A DNA stretch of 51,012 bases. Source: UBA6065 sp036565605. Its GTDB lineage: Bacteria; Patescibacteriota; Minisyncoccia; Phycocordibacterales; UBA6065. The number at the start of each line of letters is the position of its first letter. The stretch's first letter is position 1. The notes beneath the pieces were generated by a model that searched no databases, was not told where the DNA came from, and saw only the letters and a program-made list of their open reading frames with translations. The DNA is taken from assembly GCA_036565605.1 (NCBI GenBank), contig DATCXV010000026.1, positions 1 to 51,012 on the forward strand, given 5' to 3'. Shown here piece by piece: positions 1 through 8,123 of this stretch. The translations under genes were made by a program, and so were the position numbers.

Positions 1-34
1 TTTTTTTTTCCCTGCCATAACGGTTTCATGTAAG

Positions 35-523
35 TTACTTTGCTGACGGTACGGAAAGTTTCGCTTTTGCTCCGGTGACTGCCTTGCGTTCCTCTTCGGA
101 AAGTTCTATTTCTGAAGCGAATTTCGAGAGTGGTTTGGCGAAGACTGACACACGCTCGCGGGCATAGAGGCTCGAGAAGACGACGCCTGAACCGTTCTCG
201 TCGACGATCGCGGTAGCGAAGCTTTGATTGCCACCAACGCCGGAATCCTTGAAAGCGTTGAAGCGAATGGTCTCGACCGATTGTGTCGAGCGGCGCACGC
301 GCTTTTCCAGGCCCAAGAGGTATGCTTCCATCTCTTTGCGGAAGGCTTCGATGGACTTTACTCCCTGATTCACTTCAGCGATCGCTTCGGCCAAGTTGCC
401 TGTTTTGCCCATAAGGAGCTTTTTAACCGAGCGGCGCAAATGAAATATATCAGCGGTAAGGACAAGAATAAGGATCGCCAAAGCGCCGATGAGAATATTC
501 TGGTCGATGAGCATGACTTCCAT
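35..523 (-). CDS. DUF4446 family membrane-anchored protein
   Basis: 162 aa. An N-terminal hydrophobic segment (about residues 8-25) is followed by a helical region and a C-terminal part with the DUF4446 signature: FNAFKDSGVGGNQSFA, then a DENGSGVVFSSLYARE-like stretch and an acidic ELSEEERKAV tail. The family has no established function; it recurs in Firmicutes and Patescibacteria as a single-pass membrane protein. The start at 523 (ATG) leaves 31 nt to the divergent cysteine desulfurase, so the two probably share a regulatory region. Family call is by motif recognition; function unknown. Confidence 0.8.
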   Translation of the reverse strand: MEVMLIDQNILIGALAILILVLTADIFHLRRSVKKLLMGKTGNLAEAIAEVNQGVKSIEAFRKEMEAYLLGLEKRVRRSTQSVETIRFNAFKDSGVGGNQSFATAIVDENGSGVVFSSLYARERVSVFAKPLSKFASEIELSEEERKAVTGAKAKLSVPSAK

Positions 524-554
524 ACTAGCCCAAAAGTGCTATTCTGGCTATACC

Positions 555-1745
555 ATGGGGATTTTCAGCAAAAAACGCATATACGCGGACTGGGCGGCAA
601 CGACACCACTGCATTCTCGCGTGGCTGCGGCAATGAAGAAGGCGCGCCGGTCCTGGGCGAATCCTTCTGGCATATATAAGGAGGGGGTTGAGGCGAAGAA
701 GGCTTTGGAAGCCGCGCGCACGAAGTGCGCGCGGCTTATCGGCGTGAAAAACGAGGAAATCTATTTCACTTCCGGTGGTACCGAAGCAAACGGCACGATC
801 ATTCAAGGTGTTCTGCGCACCAAGCTCGAGAAGGGCGAGAAGAATGTTCATGTCGTGACAACGGCGATCGAGCATTCATCGGTATTGGAAGTGCTTAAAC
901 TCTTTGGTCAGCATGGAGTCACGGTAACGTATGTCGCGCCTGGTCCGGACGGCGTCGTTCGCGCTGATGATGTCTTGAAGGCGATAACACCCGCAACGGC
1001 GCTGGTCACGGTCATGCTTGCCAATAATGAGATCGGTACGGTCCAGCCGGTTTCAAAGATCGGCGCCGGCATCCGCAAACTGCGCGCCGAGAAATTCGGT
1101 AAAGGAGACCAGATGGGTGCATCGTTTCCGGTCTTTCATGTTGACGCATCGCAGGCGCCCTTGTGGCTTTCGTGCGAAATGGAAGGTTTGCGCGCCGACG
1201 CTCTGACGTTGGATGCACATAAGATGCAAGGGCCGAAGGGTGTTGGTGCGCTGATTGTCCGCAGACATGTTTCCTGGGAGCCGCTTATGATCGGTGGTGG
1301 CCAGGAGCGCGGCAAGCGCCCGACCACCGAGTCTGTCGAGCTTGCGACCGGTTTTGCTGAAGCGCTCTCGATTGCACAGGAAGGAAGACAGCCGCGCGCA
1401 AAGCGAGCGGCGTCGATCCGCGACTATTTCTTCGACCAAGTTTCAAAGCATCTGCCGCAGGCGATTGTAAACGGCTCTCTCGCGGAACGACTGCCCAATA
1501 ATGTAAACATCTCGCTCCCAAATATTTCTGATCCGGAACTTGCTGTTCTTTTTTTGGATAAAGAAGGCATCGCTTGTTCGACTAAAAGTTCATGCTTGAA
1601 AGGGGAAGAGCAATCGTATGTTGTTACGGCATTAGGCGGCGAGCCGTGGCGTGCGAAAAACACCCTTCGATTTACGCTTGCGCCCGACGCGACCAAGCGC
1701 GATGCGGATTATATAGTTGGAACCCTCAAGAAGTTGAATGTGTGA
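555..1745 (+). CDS. Cysteine desulfurase (NifS/IscS family)
   Basis: 396 aa PLP-dependent class V aminotransferase fold that takes sulfur from cysteine for Fe-S clusters and tRNA thiolation. The N-terminal YADWAATTPLH, the TSGGTEAN phosphate-binding loop, PLP-lysine motif DAHKMQGPKG (K223) and mobile-loop cysteine in KSSCLKG (C347) are all visible. I chose the ATG at 555 (MGIFSKKRIYADWAA) because an upstream in-frame extension would run into the divergent DUF4446 gene and because family members start just before the YxDxAATT motif. A possible -10 (TATTCT, 540-545) lies 9 nt before the ATG. The stop overlaps the next gene's GTG, indicating co-translation. No IscU or tRNA thiolase gene is adjacent, so IscS versus SufS-type partner use cannot be decided. 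Confidence 0.93.
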   Translation: MGIFSKKRIYADWAATTPLHSRVAAAMKKARRSWANPSGIYKEGVEAKKALEAARTKCARLIGVKNEEIYFTSGGTEANGTIIQGVLRTKLEKGEKNVHVVTTAIEHSSVLEVLKLFGQHGVTVTYVAPGPDGVVRADDVLKAITPATALVTVMLANNEIGTVQPVSKIGAGIRKLRAEKFGKGDQMGASFPVFHVDASQAPLWLSCEMEGLRADALTLDAHKMQGPKGVGALIVRRHVSWEPLMIGGGQERGKRPTTESVELATGFAEALSIAQEGRQPRAKRAASIRDYFFDQVSKHLPQAIVNGSLAERLPNNVNISLPNISDPELAVLFLDKEGIACSTKSSCLKGEEQSYVVTALGGEPWRAKNTLRFTLAPDATKRDADYIVGTLKKLNV

Positions 1746-2236
1746 ACCAGAAGCTTTCTACAGCTAAAAAGATACTTATTATAGGCGATTCCGGTAGAGG
1801 AAAATCTACTTTTGCGCGCAGGCTTACGGAAAAAACAGGTTTACCACTTCATTCGACCGATGATTATTTTTGGAAAATTAAATTTACTGTGCCGAATGAT
1901 AGGCAGGAAAGTATAGAAAAGATTGAAAGGGTGTATGAAAGTGATGCTTGGATCGTAGAAGGTAGTACAACTCATTTGATAAAGCCGGGACTTGAGAAAT
2001 CAGACATTATTCTTAATTTAGTCTTTCGAAATATTTTCGAGCAGTGGTGGTCGCTTATCTGTCGGAATTGGAATCGAGACAATGAAAAATTGTTCAGTCA
2101 TCTTATATATGTTGCTCGAAAAAGGTTCGGCATAGGCAATGATAAAGAAAAGAAAAAGAAAGAGCTTCTGAAGCAGTACGAACAGAAAATCATTACGATT
2201 GATTCTTACAAGAAGTTGGATCAATTTCTTGTTTAA
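1742..2236 (+). CDS. P-loop nucleotide kinase, adenylate-kinase/FlaR-like (AAA_17 type)
   Basis: 164 aa starting at GTG 1742, which overlaps the preceding TGA as GTGA. It has an N-terminal Walker A, GDSGRGKST, within a KKILIIGDSGRGKST strand-loop, then HSTDDYFW and WIVEGS, the layout of small kinases annotated as topology modulation protein or AAA_17 adenylate-kinase-related. The C-terminus is Lys-rich. Base composition is visibly more AT-rich than the cysteine desulfurase before it, suggesting later acquisition. Substrate unknown. Start inferred: the reading frame is open upstream to 1592 only as overlap with the previous gene. Confidence 0.7.
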   Translation: MNQKLSTAKKILIIGDSGRGKSTFARRLTEKTGLPLHSTDDYFWKIKFTVPNDRQESIEKIERVYESDAWIVEGSTTHLIKPGLEKSDIILNLVFRNIFEQWWSLICRNWNRDNEKLFSHLIYVARKRFGIGNDKEKKKKELLKQYEQKIITIDSYKKLDQFLV

Positions 2237-2245
2237 TTAAGTAAT

Positions 2246-2271
2246 AAAAAGCCCGGCATGAATACCGGGCT
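2246..2271 (-). terminator. Rho-independent terminator of the GNAT gene
   Basis: Stem AGCCCGG/CCGGGCT (2250-2256 with 2265-2271) with an 8-nt loop. Read on the minus strand it is followed by a run of T (A-run 2246-2250 on plus). It sits just past the stop of the GNAT gene at 2277. Confidence 0.8.
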
Positions 2272-2276
2272 GCATG

Positions 2277-2864
2277 TTAGAGCTTGCCTTTGAGGTATTT
2301 CTCCCAATAAGGCAACCATTCTTCTCTAAAAAGGCCGAGGTCGACCACGTCCCAGTATTTTCCTTCCTTGAACGTCTCAAGACGGCTTGTGCCCTCAATC
2401 TGATAGCCACAGTGCTTACTGTAAGCGAGACTGCGGGCATTAAATGCAATAACACGCGATTGGATCTTGCGTAGGTTGAGGGTGTTAAAACAGTAGTTCA
2501 GAAGTTGCATCTTGGCGTCGGTGCCGTAACCCTTGCCCCAATAGCGTTTGTCCCCAATAAATGCACCGGTTGTTGTGATTCGGTCTTTCCAGTCGATGTG
2601 ATGGGTACCCATCACGCCGATAAGCGTACCGTCCAGGAGACAGACTCCCAGAGTGACCTCGTCTTTATTGTCTTTAAGCTTCATGAACCAATCCCTTTCT
2701 TTTTCCGCGCTCATGGGCAGGTATGTGACGAGATATCGGGTGACTTCTCGGTCGTTAATCCACTTGGTAAGAAGCGGCAGGTCTTCTTCTTCGAGAGGAC
2801 GAAGGAGAGTCTTTTTGCCGCGGAGGAATACGACGCCGGAGGCGTCTTGATTTTTTACTTTCAT
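2277..2864 (-). CDS. GNAT family N-acetyltransferase (RimJ/RimL-like)
   Basis: 195 aa. It has the RimJ/RimL layout: LRPLEEEDLPLLTKWINDREV near the N-terminus, acetyl-CoA binding loop in YWGKGYGTDAKMQLLNYCF (motif A, G-x-G-x-G/A-like), then NLRKIQSRVIAFNARSLAYSKHCGYQIEG, typical motif B with the conserved N and Y. Such enzymes transfer acetyl from acetyl-CoA to protein N-termini, aminoglycosides or small amines; the substrate cannot be told. I chose ATG 2864 (MKVKNQDASG), not the upstream in-frame ATG at 2939, because the intervening codons cover a stable hairpin (2907-2931) and encode nothing family-like. Confidence 0.85.
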   Translation of the reverse strand: MKVKNQDASGVVFLRGKKTLLRPLEEEDLPLLTKWINDREVTRYLVTYLPMSAEKERDWFMKLKDNKDEVTLGVCLLDGTLIGVMGTHHIDWKDRITTTGAFIGDKRYWGKGYGTDAKMQLLNYCFNTLNLRKIQSRVIAFNARSLAYSKHCGYQIEGTSRLETFKEGKYWDVVDLGLFREEWLPYWEKYLKGKL

Positions 2865-2902
2865 GGGTATGTAAGGAACTAACAATTGCTGGAACGGGCA
2901 AG

Positions 2903-2931
2903 GAAAATCCCGGCTTGCGTCCAGCCGGGAT
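2903..2931 (-). terminator. Leftward terminator/attenuator-like hairpin ahead of the GNAT gene
   Basis: Perfect 9-bp GC-rich stem (2907-2915 with 2923-2931), loop of 7 nt, followed on the minus strand by TTTTCCTT. It lies between a leftward promoter (3091-3118) and the GNAT start (2864), so it could end a short RNA or attenuate the GNAT mRNA. The T-run is short, so efficiency is doubtful. Confidence 0.5.
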
Positions 2932-3090
2932 GCGTTCATCTTTCAGTGGGGATAGAGAGATTTATGCACGCATGTCGGCTTGGCACAAGAGAATAGAGGT
3001 CCTCGAGGTAATAGCAAAGGAGCCGCGAATTTCGCAGGTGTTCCAAAGGGTCATATTCTTTTGTGCATGCCTATTTCGCATGATGTTTAC

Positions 3091-3118
3091 AAAATACCTC
3101 AATTTCATAACTTGTCAA
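3091..3118 (-). promoter_or_regulatory. Leftward sigma70-type promoter
   Basis: On the minus strand TTGACA (3118-3113), 16-nt spacer, TATTTT (3096-3091). The -35 is a perfect consensus. Transcription would start near 3084 and give a ~150-175 nt leader ending at the hairpin 2907-2931, then the GNAT gene. Between 2865 and 3090 no convincing gene is seen. Confidence 0.55.
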
Positions 3119-3147
3119 CACTACCGGTGATTTTAAGTTTCCGCCGC

Positions 3148-3176
3148 TTGAAAAAGACGCCCAAAAACGTTAGGAT
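3148..3176 (+). promoter_or_regulatory. clpB promoter
   Basis: TTGAAA (3148-3153), 17-nt spacer, TAGGAT (3171-3176), giving a predicted start near 3183 and a ~25 nt leader to the ATG at 3208. No Shine-Dalgarno is evident. I saw no CIRCE or HrcA-type inverted repeat here. Confidence 0.6.
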
Positions 3177-3207
3177 AGCCGTATTATCGGCGTAACTCCT
3201 CACGAAT

Positions 3208-5889
3208 ATGCCGCCACTCCAACATTTCACGACCAAAGCAAAAGAAGCTATCCGCCGCGCTCACGAGCTTGCGATCGAGCGCGGACAGAACCATGTTTCG
3301 CCGCTCCATCTTCTTTCCGCACTTATTCTGCAAGAAGAGTCGATGGTAGTTGCCATCCTCGAAAAGCTCGAAGTCGATATCATTTTGCTTTCGGATTCGC
3401 TCGCAGAGTCGATCGAAGGTGCGAATCCGGGCGCAACTTTGTCGCAGTCGTATCAGATATATCTTACGCCGGAACTTGCCCAGGCTTTGGAGAATTCGTC
3501 GAAGGTGGCTGCGGCGCTTAAAGATGAATTCATTTCAACCGAACATCTCTTCATTTCTTTGATCGAGGTGCAATCTGCTGCGTCAGATATTTTGTCGAAA
3601 TTCCGCATCGATCGCGCTTCAGTTCTGCGCGTTCTTGAAGATCTGCGCACGACCAAGGCCGAGCCGTCCGCTCCGAAAAAACCTCGGGCGTTGGCAAAAT
3701 ATACCAAGAGCCTGACCAAGATGGCGGTCGAAAACAAACTTGATCCGGTTATCGGCCGCGATTCAGAGATCAATCGCATCATTCAGATTTTGTCGCGTCG
3801 CACCAAGAACAATCCGATCCTTATCGGTGAAGCGGGCGTAGGTAAAACAGCAATAGCTGAAGGCTTGGCTATCCGCATGGCACAGGGCGACGTACCGGAA
3901 TCGCTTAAAGACAAGGAATTGGTATCGCTTGATCTTGGTCTTTTGGTTGCTGGTACCAAATATCGCGGCGAATTCGAAGAGCGTCTTAAAAACATCATGA
4001 AGGAGGTTGAGCGCTCCGAAGGTCGCGTCATTTTGTTTATCGACGAAATACACACTATCGTCGGCGCGGGTGCGTCGGAAGGTTCGATGGATGCATCAAA
4101 CATGTTGAAGCCTGCATTGGCCCGCGGCGAATTGCGCGCGATTGGCGCTACAACTTTAAAGGAATACCAGAAATACATCGAAAAAGATCCGGCTTTGACG
4201 CGTCGCTTCCAGCCGGTCTATGTCACCGAGCCTTCTGTTGAAGATGCGATCGCAATTCTGCGCGGTCTTAAAGAAAAGTACGAGCTTTATCACGGTGTAC
4301 GCATTACTGATGATGCTATTGTTGCAGCGGTAAATCTTTCTTCGCGTTATATCAGTGACCGTTTCTTACCAGACAAGACGGTGGATCTTATCGACGAAGC
4401 AGCTTCTGCTTTGAAGATCTCGCTTGAATCCAAGCCGCCGCTTTTGGAGGAGACGCATCGCCGCATCATGCGTCTTGAGATCGAACGTGAAGCTTTGAAG
4501 AAAGAAGGTGATGACAAGGCTGCCAAGGCTCGCATCAAGGCGATCGAAAAAGAGATCGCGGACGAAAAGGAGAAGACGCAGGAGCTAGAGCTGAAATGGA
4601 AGGGTGAGAAGGAATTGCTGACCGGTATCAAGGCTCATAAAAAAGAGCTCGAGAAGCTGCGCCAGGAAGCTGACGCTCTTGAATTGAAAGCCGAGCTTTC
4701 GAAAGTCGCCGAGATCCGCTATGGCAAAATCCCGATGATCGAACGCGAGCTTGATCTTAAGTTGAAGAAGCTTAAGAAATTGCAGTCGTCTCGTCGCATT
4801 TTGAAAGAAGAGATTACTGCCCAAGATATTGCGGATGTGGTTTCGAAATGGACGGGTATTCCGGTCTCGCGCATGCTTGAAGAAGAAGCGCACAAGCTTA
4901 TGCGCATGGAAGGCGAGCTTGAAAAGCGTGTGGTTGGCCAGGACGAAGCAGTGAAAAAGATTTCCGACACCATCCGTCGCGCTCGCGCAGGCATAGCCGA
5001 TCCGAATAGGCCTTTGGGTTCGTTCCTTTTCCTTGGACCGACTGGTGTAGGTAAAACCGAACTCACCAAGGCGCTGGCTGAATTCATGTTCGATGATGAA
5101 AAGGCTTTGATCCGCGTCGATATGTCCGAATTCATGGAGAAGCACTCAACTTCAAAACTCATTGGTGCGCCGCCAGGATATGTCGGTTATGAAGAAGGCG
5201 GAGCGCTTACCGAAATGGTTCGCCATCGCCCGTACTCGGTCATTCTCTTTGACGAGATCGAGAAAGCCCATCCGGAAGTCTTCAATATCTTGCTGCAGGT
5301 TTTGGACAATGGTCGTCTTACAGATACCAAGGGCCGTGTCGTTAACTTCAAGAATACGGTCATCATACTGACGTCGAATATTGGCGCACAGTACATTGAT
5401 CGTATGGAGAAAATCGGTTTTGCCGCTGATTCTGGATCGAAATCTCGCTATACAGATATGAAGGCAAAGGTCACCGAAAGCTTGCGTGATTACTTCAAGC
5501 CCGAATTCCTCAACCGTCTGGATTCGATCGTCATCTTCGATATTTTGTCACCAGAAGCAGTTAAGACGATCGTGAAGATCCAGGTGAATCAGGTTATAAA
5601 ACGCTTGGCCGAAAAGGAAATCAGGCTCGACATCGCGCCGGCGGTCTACGAATATCTGGCCAAGGAAGGTTATGATCCGCAGTATGGCGCACGACCATTG
5701 AAGCGTTTGATCCAAGAAAAGATTCTTACGCCGGTCGCAGGATTTATGATCTCGCAAGGCGTGGGCTCGGGCGGATCGATCTCGGTCACTCTGAAGAATG
5801 GCGAGTTCGCCTTTGACGTGAAGAAGGGCAGGAAGGCGGTACCGCTGAAGCTTGACGACGTTGTGTCGGTCACGGAACGAACTGCTTAA
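3208..5889 (+). CDS. clpB: ClpB-type AAA+ chaperone/unfoldase with a ClpC-like IGF loop
   Basis: 893 aa, Hsp100 family, two AAA+ modules. Clp-N domain ~1-150; D1 Walker A GEAGVGKT (207-214) and Walker B with FIDEIHTIVGAG; coiled-coil middle domain ~405-530 of full ClpB length, ending in the ClpB-like VVSKWTGIPVSRML; D2 Walker A GPTGVGKT (610-617), then the FMEKHS and GAPPGYVGYEEGG pore loop, and the C-terminal small domain NGYDP-like GYDPQYGARPLKR. ClpB threads and rescues aggregated proteins with DnaK. Unusually, D2 has an IGF tripeptide (736-738) in a short insertion where ClpC/ClpA carry the ClpP-docking [ILV]GF/L loop; canonical ClpB lacks it. So it could be a ClpB that also feeds ClpP. 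Monocistronic, ended by a terminator at 5904-5930. Confidence 0.9.
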   Translation: MPPLQHFTTKAKEAIRRAHELAIERGQNHVSPLHLLSALILQEESMVVAILEKLEVDIILLSDSLAESIEGANPGATLSQSYQIYLTPELAQALENSSKVAAALKDEFISTEHLFISLIEVQSAASDILSKFRIDRASVLRVLEDLRTTKAEPSAPKKPRALAKYTKSLTKMAVENKLDPVIGRDSEINRIIQILSRRTKNNPILIGEAGVGKTAIAEGLAIRMAQGDVPESLKDKELVSLDLGLLVAGTKYRGEFEERLKNIMKEVERSEGRVILFIDEIHTIVGAGASEGSMDASNMLKPALARGELRAIGATTLKEYQKYIEKDPALTRRFQPVYVTEPSVEDAIAILRGLKEKYELYHGVRITDDAIVAAVNLSSRYISDRFLPDKTVDLIDEAASALKISLESKPPLLEETHRRIMRLEIEREALKKEGDDKAAKARIKAIEKEIADEKEKTQELELKWKGEKELLTGIKAHKKELEKLRQEADALELKAELSKVAEIRYGKIPMIERELDLKLKKLKKLQSSRRILKEEITAQDIADVVSKWTGIPVSRMLEEEAHKLMRMEGELEKRVVGQDEAVKKISDTIRRARAGIADPNRPLGSFLFLGPTGVGKTELTKALAEFMFDDEKALIRVDMSEFMEKHSTSKLIGAPPGYVGYEEGGALTEMVRHRPYSVILFDEIEKAHPEVFNILLQVLDNGRLTDTKGRVVNFKNTVIILTSNIGAQYIDRMEKIGFAADSGSKSRYTDMKAKVTESLRDYFKPEFLNRLDSIVIFDILSPEAVKTIVKIQVNQVIKRLAEKEIRLDIAPAVYEYLAKEGYDPQYGARPLKRLIQEKILTPVAGFMISQGVGSGGSISVTLKNGEFAFDVKKGRKAVPLKLDDVVSVTERTA

Positions 5890-5903
5890 ATAAGAAATGA
5901 AAG

Positions 5904-5930
5904 AAAAAGCCGCAGTGAACCTGCGGCTTT
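5904..5930. terminator. Bidirectional terminator between clpB and the convergent hypothetical gene
   Basis: Stem AGCCGCAG/CTGCGGCT (5908-5915 with 5921-5928), 5-nt loop, A-run on the left and short T-run on the right, so it can serve both strands. Confidence 0.75.
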
Positions 5931-5936
5931 GCGTTA

Positions 5937-6980
5937 TCAGGCTATCGCCATATCTGCGAGTACGGCGCACTCTTTTGCAATCATTTCATATTTCAAGCGC
6001 TCGTTCTCTCTGTCTCGCGCCTTACGCTCCTCGATATAGGCCAGAATGGGCTCTGCGATCTCGTGAATATCCGAGAATTCGGCGGCCATCTGTTCCGCGA
6101 TCTCTCTGTCCATATACCTAGATGAAGCATCGCTCTTCAAAAGAAAGGCGATGCGTCGTCGCAGGTCTTTATGTTCAGGTTCTTGGAAGCGGCAATACCA
6201 GTAGCACAGATAATATTGGATATTCTCGTTGCTTTTTGCGATCTCAACAACGAATTGCACCTGGCTTAAGACCAGATCTTTCGGAGAATTCTTCTCTTTG
6301 CTGAAAGAGAACGCCGTTTCGGCATACCACTCTAGCGCGTCTTCCCATATTTCACGAGGCTGGGATTGACCAGACGCTTCCAATTCAACGATATGACGCA
6401 TGCGTTGATCTGCCAGGTATTTCCATTTGTTGCGGACAGGACCGATCTTGGCTCCATCGCACCAATCCAACATAAGCCATTGAAATGGATTGAAGCCTGA
6501 GGTGTAGCCTGGTCCATTGCCGGTTTCAAGATCCTTGAGAGAGAATCTTTCAAAAAGCTCTTCCGCAAGAGGATCGTCTTCGGGCAGGATTGAGAGTAAC
6601 TGGAGAATCTCCTTTTCGTAGTCTTCATCCGGATGCTCATCCCTCATTTTGCAGACCAGATTTGCTCCGGCACGCACAAGCTTGAGGGGAAGCTTCTCGA
6701 ATTCGACGCCGCGACGACCGTGCCAATTACCTCTGTGATCGGCTGGGTCATACCACCAATGCGAAGGAATATCCTCTCGTTTCGCAGCGAGAAGCACGGC
6801 AAGTGCGCGAAGTTTGTAAGGCTTAGCGACTTGAGAAAGCAGGATCTCGTTAAGGTCTTTGCCTTCCCGCTGTTTAAGCTCGAGCCATTGTTTCCAGAGG
6901 CGATCCTCTTTTGAGGGTTTGATGATGCCGGCCAGACGCAGCAGTCTCTGTATATGCGCGATGAACTTTCGAATATTCAC
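5937..6980 (-). CDS. Hypothetical protein, 347 aa
   Basis: 347 aa with a GTG start at 6980 preceded by AGGA at SD distance. No membrane segment or recognised motif; it is rich in charged and aromatic residues (Trp-rich centre: HWWYDPADHRGNWHGRRG, FNPFQWLMLDWCDG) and looks helical throughout, ending in a Glu/Arg-rich helix. I do not recognise the family. It is convergent with clpB and stands alone between clpB and tRNA-Tyr. Composition resembles the surrounding core genes, so no sign of recent transfer. Reading-frame quality (long, no competing frame) makes it a real gene. Confidence 0.75.
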   Translation of the reverse strand: MNIRKFIAHIQRLLRLAGIIKPSKEDRLWKQWLELKQREGKDLNEILLSQVAKPYKLRALAVLLAAKREDIPSHWWYDPADHRGNWHGRRGVEFEKLPLKLVRAGANLVCKMRDEHPDEDYEKEILQLLSILPEDDPLAEELFERFSLKDLETGNGPGYTSGFNPFQWLMLDWCDGAKIGPVRNKWKYLADQRMRHIVELEASGQSQPREIWEDALEWYAETAFSFSKEKNSPKDLVLSQVQFVVEIAKSNENIQYYLCYWYCRFQEPEHKDLRRRIAFLLKSDASSRYMDREIAEQMAAEFSDIHEIAEPILAYIEERKARDRENERLKYEMIAKECAVLADMAIA

Positions 6981-7065
6981 TGCTTATCCTTTGTTGAGGT
7001 TGAGTTTTGAGGTTAAAGATCTCTGCGATGGATATTACCCCTTTGGGATAGGTCGTCAAATTTGC

Positions 7066-7093
7066 TTGTGATAACGGCAAAATCTGGTACAGT
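7066..7093 (+). promoter_or_regulatory. Promoter of tRNA-Tyr and the downstream aminotransferase
   Basis: TTGTGA (7066-7071), 16-nt spacer, TACAGT (7088-7093); predicted start ~7100, just before the tRNA 5' end at 7104. Confidence 0.55.
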
Positions 7094-7103
7094 ATCAAAT
7101 ATC

Positions 7104-7187
7104 GCGTAGGTGGTAGAGTGGTCAATTACAACAGACTGTAAATCTGTCGCCCATTGGGCTACACAGGTTCGAATCCTGTCCTACGCA
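7104..7187 (+). tRNA. tRNA-Tyr (anticodon GTA)
   Basis: Cloverleaf drawn by eye: 7-bp acceptor GCGTAGG/CCTACGC, anticodon stem ACAGA/TCTGT with loop CTGTAAA (anticodon GTA at 7138-7140), long class II variable arm as usual for bacterial tRNA-Tyr, T-loop TTCGAAT. Discriminator A at 7187. The genome continues CCC, so the 3' CCA is not fully encoded. Confidence 0.95.
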
Positions 7188-7198
7188 CCCAAACTTGC

Positions 7199-8119
7199 AT
7201 GGCCGAAATCTATCCTAAAGCGTACTTCGGCGGCTCGATCGTATCCATTGATGATGCGAAACTTTCCGTGGCCTGCTCGGCAGTGCTGTACGGCCTGTCA
7301 GTCTACACCGTGCTGCCAGTGGTGCGGACCAAAAAAGGTATGGCTGCGTTCCGGCTTGAAGATCACTATGCACGCCTTATCAATTCGGCCAAAGTGATCG
7401 GCATCGATTCGTTCGAGAAAGACTTTGATCTCAAAAAATTTAAAGCAGCGGTAGTAAGTGTGGTTTCTGTGAACAAGATTAATGCGACTGCCTTCATCCG
7501 TGCTACGGTCCATGTTTCTGCACTGGTGCCCGGTACACGATCTCGTGGTTTACCAACAACACTTTCTATTTTCGCGTACGAAGCGAATCCGATTATCACA
7601 CAAAGCGGAGCGCGTCTTAAGACATCGGTTTGGCGACGTGTGCCTGATTACGCTATTCCATCCCGTGCCAAAGTGAACGGTGCATACGTTAATTCCGTCT
7701 TGGGCAAACAAGATGCTATCGATTCCGGATATGACGATTGTCTTTTCCTTGACGCGCAGGGACATATTTGCGAACTTTCTGCGGCCAATATCTTTATCGT
7801 CCGAGACGGTGCTTTGATCACTCCTGATCGTGCAAGTGATATCTTAGAAGGCATCAATAGAAAGACGGTCATCGAACTTGCCCGACAATTAAAAATTCCT
7901 GTCATCGAGCGCTTGATCGATCTGACGGAATTATATGTCGCAGACGAAGCGTTCGCCTGTGGAACATCGGCATTTGTTGCGCCGATTATTGAAGTAGATA
8001 CACGAAAGATTGGTGCAGGCAAAGAAGGTGCGATTACCAAAAAAATTCGTGAAGCGCATGCAAAGCTTTTGCGAGGTGATGGTCCTGCCGCCGCACGTCT
8101 GTTAACAATTCTCAAATAA
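7199..8119 (+). CDS. Class IV (branched-chain type) aminotransferase
   Basis: 306 aa, fold-type IV PLP enzyme (BCAT/D-amino-acid transaminase/aminodeoxychorismate lyase superfamily). Visible: FRLEDHYARLINSAKVIG near the N-terminus, PLP lysine in AKVNGAYVNS, ELSAANIFIVRDG, GINRKTVIELA phosphate-binding turn, and the C-terminal ACGTSAFVAPI. The pattern fits branched-chain aminotransferase (ilvE) best: 2-oxo acids to Val/Leu/Ile with glutamate. No other branched-chain biosynthesis gene is in the window, so the physiological role (synthesis or salvage) is open. ATG 7199 lies 11 nt after tRNA-Tyr, so the mRNA probably arises by processing at the tRNA 3' end. No Shine-Dalgarno seen. Confidence 0.85.
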   Translation: MAEIYPKAYFGGSIVSIDDAKLSVACSAVLYGLSVYTVLPVVRTKKGMAAFRLEDHYARLINSAKVIGIDSFEKDFDLKKFKAAVVSVVSVNKINATAFIRATVHVSALVPGTRSRGLPTTLSIFAYEANPIITQSGARLKTSVWRRVPDYAIPSRAKVNGAYVNSVLGKQDAIDSGYDDCLFLDAQGHICELSAANIFIVRDGALITPDRASDILEGINRKTVIELARQLKIPVIERLIDLTELYVADEAFACGTSAFVAPIIEVDTRKIGAGKEGAITKKIREAHAKLLRGDGPAAARLLTILK

Positions 8120-8123
8120 AAAT

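Noticed and set aside
224..679. Long open frame antisense to the DUF4446 gene
   Set aside because: It lies opposite a recognisable DUF4446 protein and runs into the cysteine desulfurase in another frame; no family features.
2865..2939. Longer GNAT start at 2939
   Set aside because: The extra 25 codons span a stable GC hairpin and are unlike any GNAT N-terminus; ATG 2864 gives the normal family start.
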